NCBI RefSeq assembly: GCF_010093535.1
Contig: NW_022985164.1
Location: 1,725,629 to 1,789,628, forward strand
From: Lindgomyces ingoldianus
Lineage: Eukaryota > Ascomycota > Dothideomycetes > Pleosporales > Lindgomycetaceae
DNA length: 64,000 nt
Direction: 5' to 3'
Shown here: positions 61,501 through 64,000 of the stretch, in pieces
Layout: every line of letters begins with the position of its first letter
Position numbering within the stretch: position 1 is the stretch's first letter
Position numbers and translations under genes: made by a program
The notes under the pieces: model-generated
Told to the model about the DNA's origin: nothing
The model's database searches: none
The model's input: the letters and a program-made list of their open reading frames with translations, nothing else

Positions 61501-64000
61501 TCTTTAAAAAGTTATAGAAGCATTAGTAAGTCTAAATAGCATAATAAAAAGCTTATAAAAAGCCTATAAAGTTTTAAAGGCTATTATTTATTTATGTTTT
61601 TTTTTATTTTTTTTTTATTAAATCTGTCTTAGACATTAAACTTAGTAAAGTGCTTAGTTTCTTTTAATTAGTTTATAATGTTCTAGATAATAGAAAAAAA
61701 AAACTAATTTTATATAGTGTTTTTATTAAAAGTTTTATAGTTCTAATAAACTCTAACTTTTTTATTTTTCTTCTTTACAAAGACTACTGCTAATGCTATA
61801 GAGCTTTTACTTTTTTTAATATAACCTCTTACTAGCATGCAGTTTATGTATTCCTGTAGTGCTTTTTTTTAAGCTGCTATAAAAGGGCGTAGCTTATATA
61901 TTTTTAGTTAGAGATTTAGTTTAAGATTAATTACATAGTTTTAAAGTTAATATAAAGGTAATTTTTCTAAGTTTTTAGAAGTTATAAACATGTCTTTATA
62001 TTTTTAGTATTTTTTAAGAAGTTTCTTTTTAAGTTTTTTTATAATTTTATAAATTTTTACTTAGTCTAAGTCTTTTTTTTTATTTTTTAAAAAAGACTTT
62101 TTTTAGTTCTTCTTTTATTTAGCAGATTGCGTGTGCCTTATGTTTCTAGTAAAAGAATTTTTATAGTTTAGTTAGTTACACAGCTTATGTGTAGTTAACT
62201 TTAACTTCTACTATTATAGTTTTCTAGTCTATTTTAGAGTTATGTTAATAAAGCTAGTTATATCCTAATATAATGTTATACTTGTCTCCTAATAGTAGTA
62301 TGCTTAGAGATATATAGTTAGTTGTTATATCTATTACTAAAGTTACTTTTTTAGTTTTTAAGCAGATCTGTTCTCTACTATATTTAATTAAAAATGTGTT
62401 AGCTAAGAATACTTAAAAAAAAGTGTTTTTTTATTTAGTAAAGTATCTTATAATTTTTAACTTAATAAAAATTAATTACTAAAAACATGCATCTACTATT
62501 AATTAGTGTAAGGCCTTTGCATACTAGTCTCTTAGAGAATTTAAGTGTGTAGTTAGCTATTAGACTTTTCTTTAGTCCTTATCCTATAGCTATTAAAGCC
62601 TTTATATTATAGTAAACTTTGTTATAGTTTATACTAAGGTTATCTTTTTTTATGTTTAGAAGGCTATGTATTTATTTGTTTACTTTATTAGCTATAATTT
62701 TAAATTACTAGTAATCCTTTACTATATAGTTGTCTACTAGGCAGTTAATGCTTTCTACTTTATAATAGTAGAGAAGCTAATTGTTCTGCTAGTAAGCTTT
62801 TTACTAAAAGTAGTAAAAAGTGCAGTTAAGTGCTTTTTTACATTTAGTCTATAGTTTCTTCTTGTAAGGTAGACCTATGCTATAGTGCTAATAGTTTAGC
62901 ATTTTATAGGTTATAGCTAACTTTATTAGGGTGTTAGTAAATTTTTTACTTTTTTATGTACTTATTAGCTACTAGCTAGCTTAGTGCTTAGTTAGCTAAT
63001 GTTAGAAGCAGTACTTATTTGTACAAAAGTACTATGTGTAAGGGCATTACTTAAGATTTGTGCAGATAGGAATAGGTTATACTTAGGCCTATTTAAAGTA
63101 TTCTTTTGTTTAAATTATTTATAAAGAGTGATCTTTATATTTGTAATAGTAGGCGTTATGCTTTTTACTTCTATAAGGAATATAGTACTTGTAGATTTAT
63201 TATAGCTCTAGCTTTTTTCTTATTACTGCTATTACTAAAGGTAGTGTATCTAGTTATTCTTCTAATAGAGCTAGAGTTTATAAAGGTGTTAAGTGCTAGT
63301 TAGAGCCTTTTTCTTTTACTAAGATTTTTTTAAAGAACTTTTATTATTTTTTTTTATTTAAGATGTTATAGTAGACTATAGTAATCTTTCTTATAACCTT
63401 ATAAGTGTTATAGTTATTGTTAAGGGTTACTTTATATAGTCCTATTTTATAAAGGTTATAGTTATAAAATTCTCTACATTTCTAGTAGTTTTCTTAGTTA
63501 AAATGTTACTTAAGTTCTTATAGTAAGATTTCTAGTTTACTTTAATTAAAAAGGTTTTATTTTTTTATTTTTTTATTTTTAACATAGTTAGCTACTTACA
63601 CTAAGTGTTACTATTCTTTAAGAACTGCAGCCTGTTTAATAGCTCTAAAGATGCTATCTTTATTCTAGACTTTTACCTTCTAATAGTTTATTAGATAGTT
63701 AGAGGATTTATAGTTATTTCTACATCTCTAGCAGAGTTATTTATTAAGCCTATTATATATTTCTTTATATGTTAGGCCTTTGTTAATGTATATAGCTTTT
63801 ATAGTTAACCTACTATTTTTATTCTTTAGTTGTTTAGAGTTTAGACATTTTTAATAAAAGTAGCTTACTTTTTTATAGTTAAGGCATACTTTTTTTTTAA
63901 GCTATTTTTTTTATTCTTTATTTAAGAGTAGCCTTACACTTTTAAAGGTACTACTTTTTTTCTTAGAGAAGCTATATGTATGTTTAGTGTAACTAAGGTC
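58549..64000 (-). pseudogene. B2 gag-pol remnant (partial)
   Basis: Reads leftward: integrase tail at about 59860-60010 with the DRQ-E-VN...KYLRKYML pattern; RT box at 61441-61452 reading YLDN, second Asp lost; gag zinc knuckle at 63845-63886 (CLNYKKVSYF..KC) with Cys and His ligands changed to Tyr. The remaining gag start is beyond the edge. The 65-codon plus-strand frame at 63106-63303 is an antisense chance frame. Confidence 0.75.

Larger units (their letters stand above)
57952..64000 (-). mobile_element. B2: Ty3/gypsy element related to B, cut by the window end
   Basis: The left (3') LTR 57952-58548 begins TGTTACAATCCTTGC like LTR-B but is clearly diverged from it and contains GCATGC-rich repeats at about 58306-58330. 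The following CGCAGGCTTCTC is the complement of the purine tract. The 5' LTR is outside the window. Confidence 0.8.

Noticed and set aside
63106..63303. 65-codon hydrophobic frame as a membrane peptide
   Set aside because: Antisense to B2 gag; hydrophobicity follows from T-rich codons.
5665..64000. CRISPR-like or tandem-repeat array
   Set aside because: Recurring segments are LTRs and terminal inverted repeats at irregular spacing, in both orientations; the lineage is fungal.
1..64000. Starship-type giant transposon cargo (HET gene nearby)
   Set aside because: No tyrosine-recombinase captain gene or Starship boundary is visible; a HET pseudogene alone is not evidence.

Overview
The window looks like a filamentous ascomycete (Pezizomycotina-type) genome. 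A short ordinary-composition island (about 530-5373) with a HET-domain pseudogene and one intact secreted sugar dehydrogenase gene abuts about 58 kb of extremely AT-rich, TpA-rich DNA with no open frame longer than about 73 codons. The AT-rich part is not random. It consists of nested transposons whose coding frames are broken almost only by C-to-T / G-to-A changes in CpA/TpG context, the signature of repeat-induced point mutation (RIP). The species cannot be named from the sequence.

Element names are local labels. X is an LTR element of unclear superfamily; A, B and E are Ty3/gypsy families (A and E with traces of a C-terminal chromodomain); C and the TRIM are small non-coding LTR elements; F, D, D2, G, H and I are TA-inserting Fot1/pogo-like DNA transposons; Y is an unmutated solo LTR. 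Almost every insertion can be peeled off because its target-site duplication survives (5 bp for LTR elements, TA for the DNA transposons).

Layout. 1-529: 3' end of an X copy plus a broken LTR-E. 814-2518: HET pseudogene. 2519-4096: mostly non-coding, with a short telomere-like insert at 3171-3203. 4097-5212: GSDH-family dehydrogenase. From 5374: a second X copy in the opposite orientation, exploded by insertions. These are F (5744-6875), D (6885-30430), D2 (30475-31902), a TRIM solo LTR (31982-32058), a solo LTR-E (32327-32616), H (32769-35357), A3 (35530-41194) and an LTR-E (41336-41586) split by E3. D holds E1 (7280-13579), C (13852-29073) and a solo LTR-B (29205-30108). C holds B (13894-27291), which holds A1 (16234-21893). 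E3 (from 41587) holds G (42182-57140), which holds E2 (42717-55587), which holds A2 (48613-54279). E3 also holds I (from 57883), which is entered by B2 (57952 to the window end). The deepest stack is X > LTR-E > E3 > G > E2 > A2.

Functionally, only the dehydrogenase gene appears able to make a protein, and it carries an unusual change at the expected catalytic position. The rest is silenced transposon DNA, as expected for an AT isochore, pericentromeric or subtelomeric heterochromatin block. The points most worth a second look are: RIP damage that is consistently weaker at the outer ends of each element; a fold-back derivative of the Fot1-like element; an extra decayed reading frame between pol and the 3' LTR of E2; and miniature LTR elements that share their internal ends although their LTRs differ.
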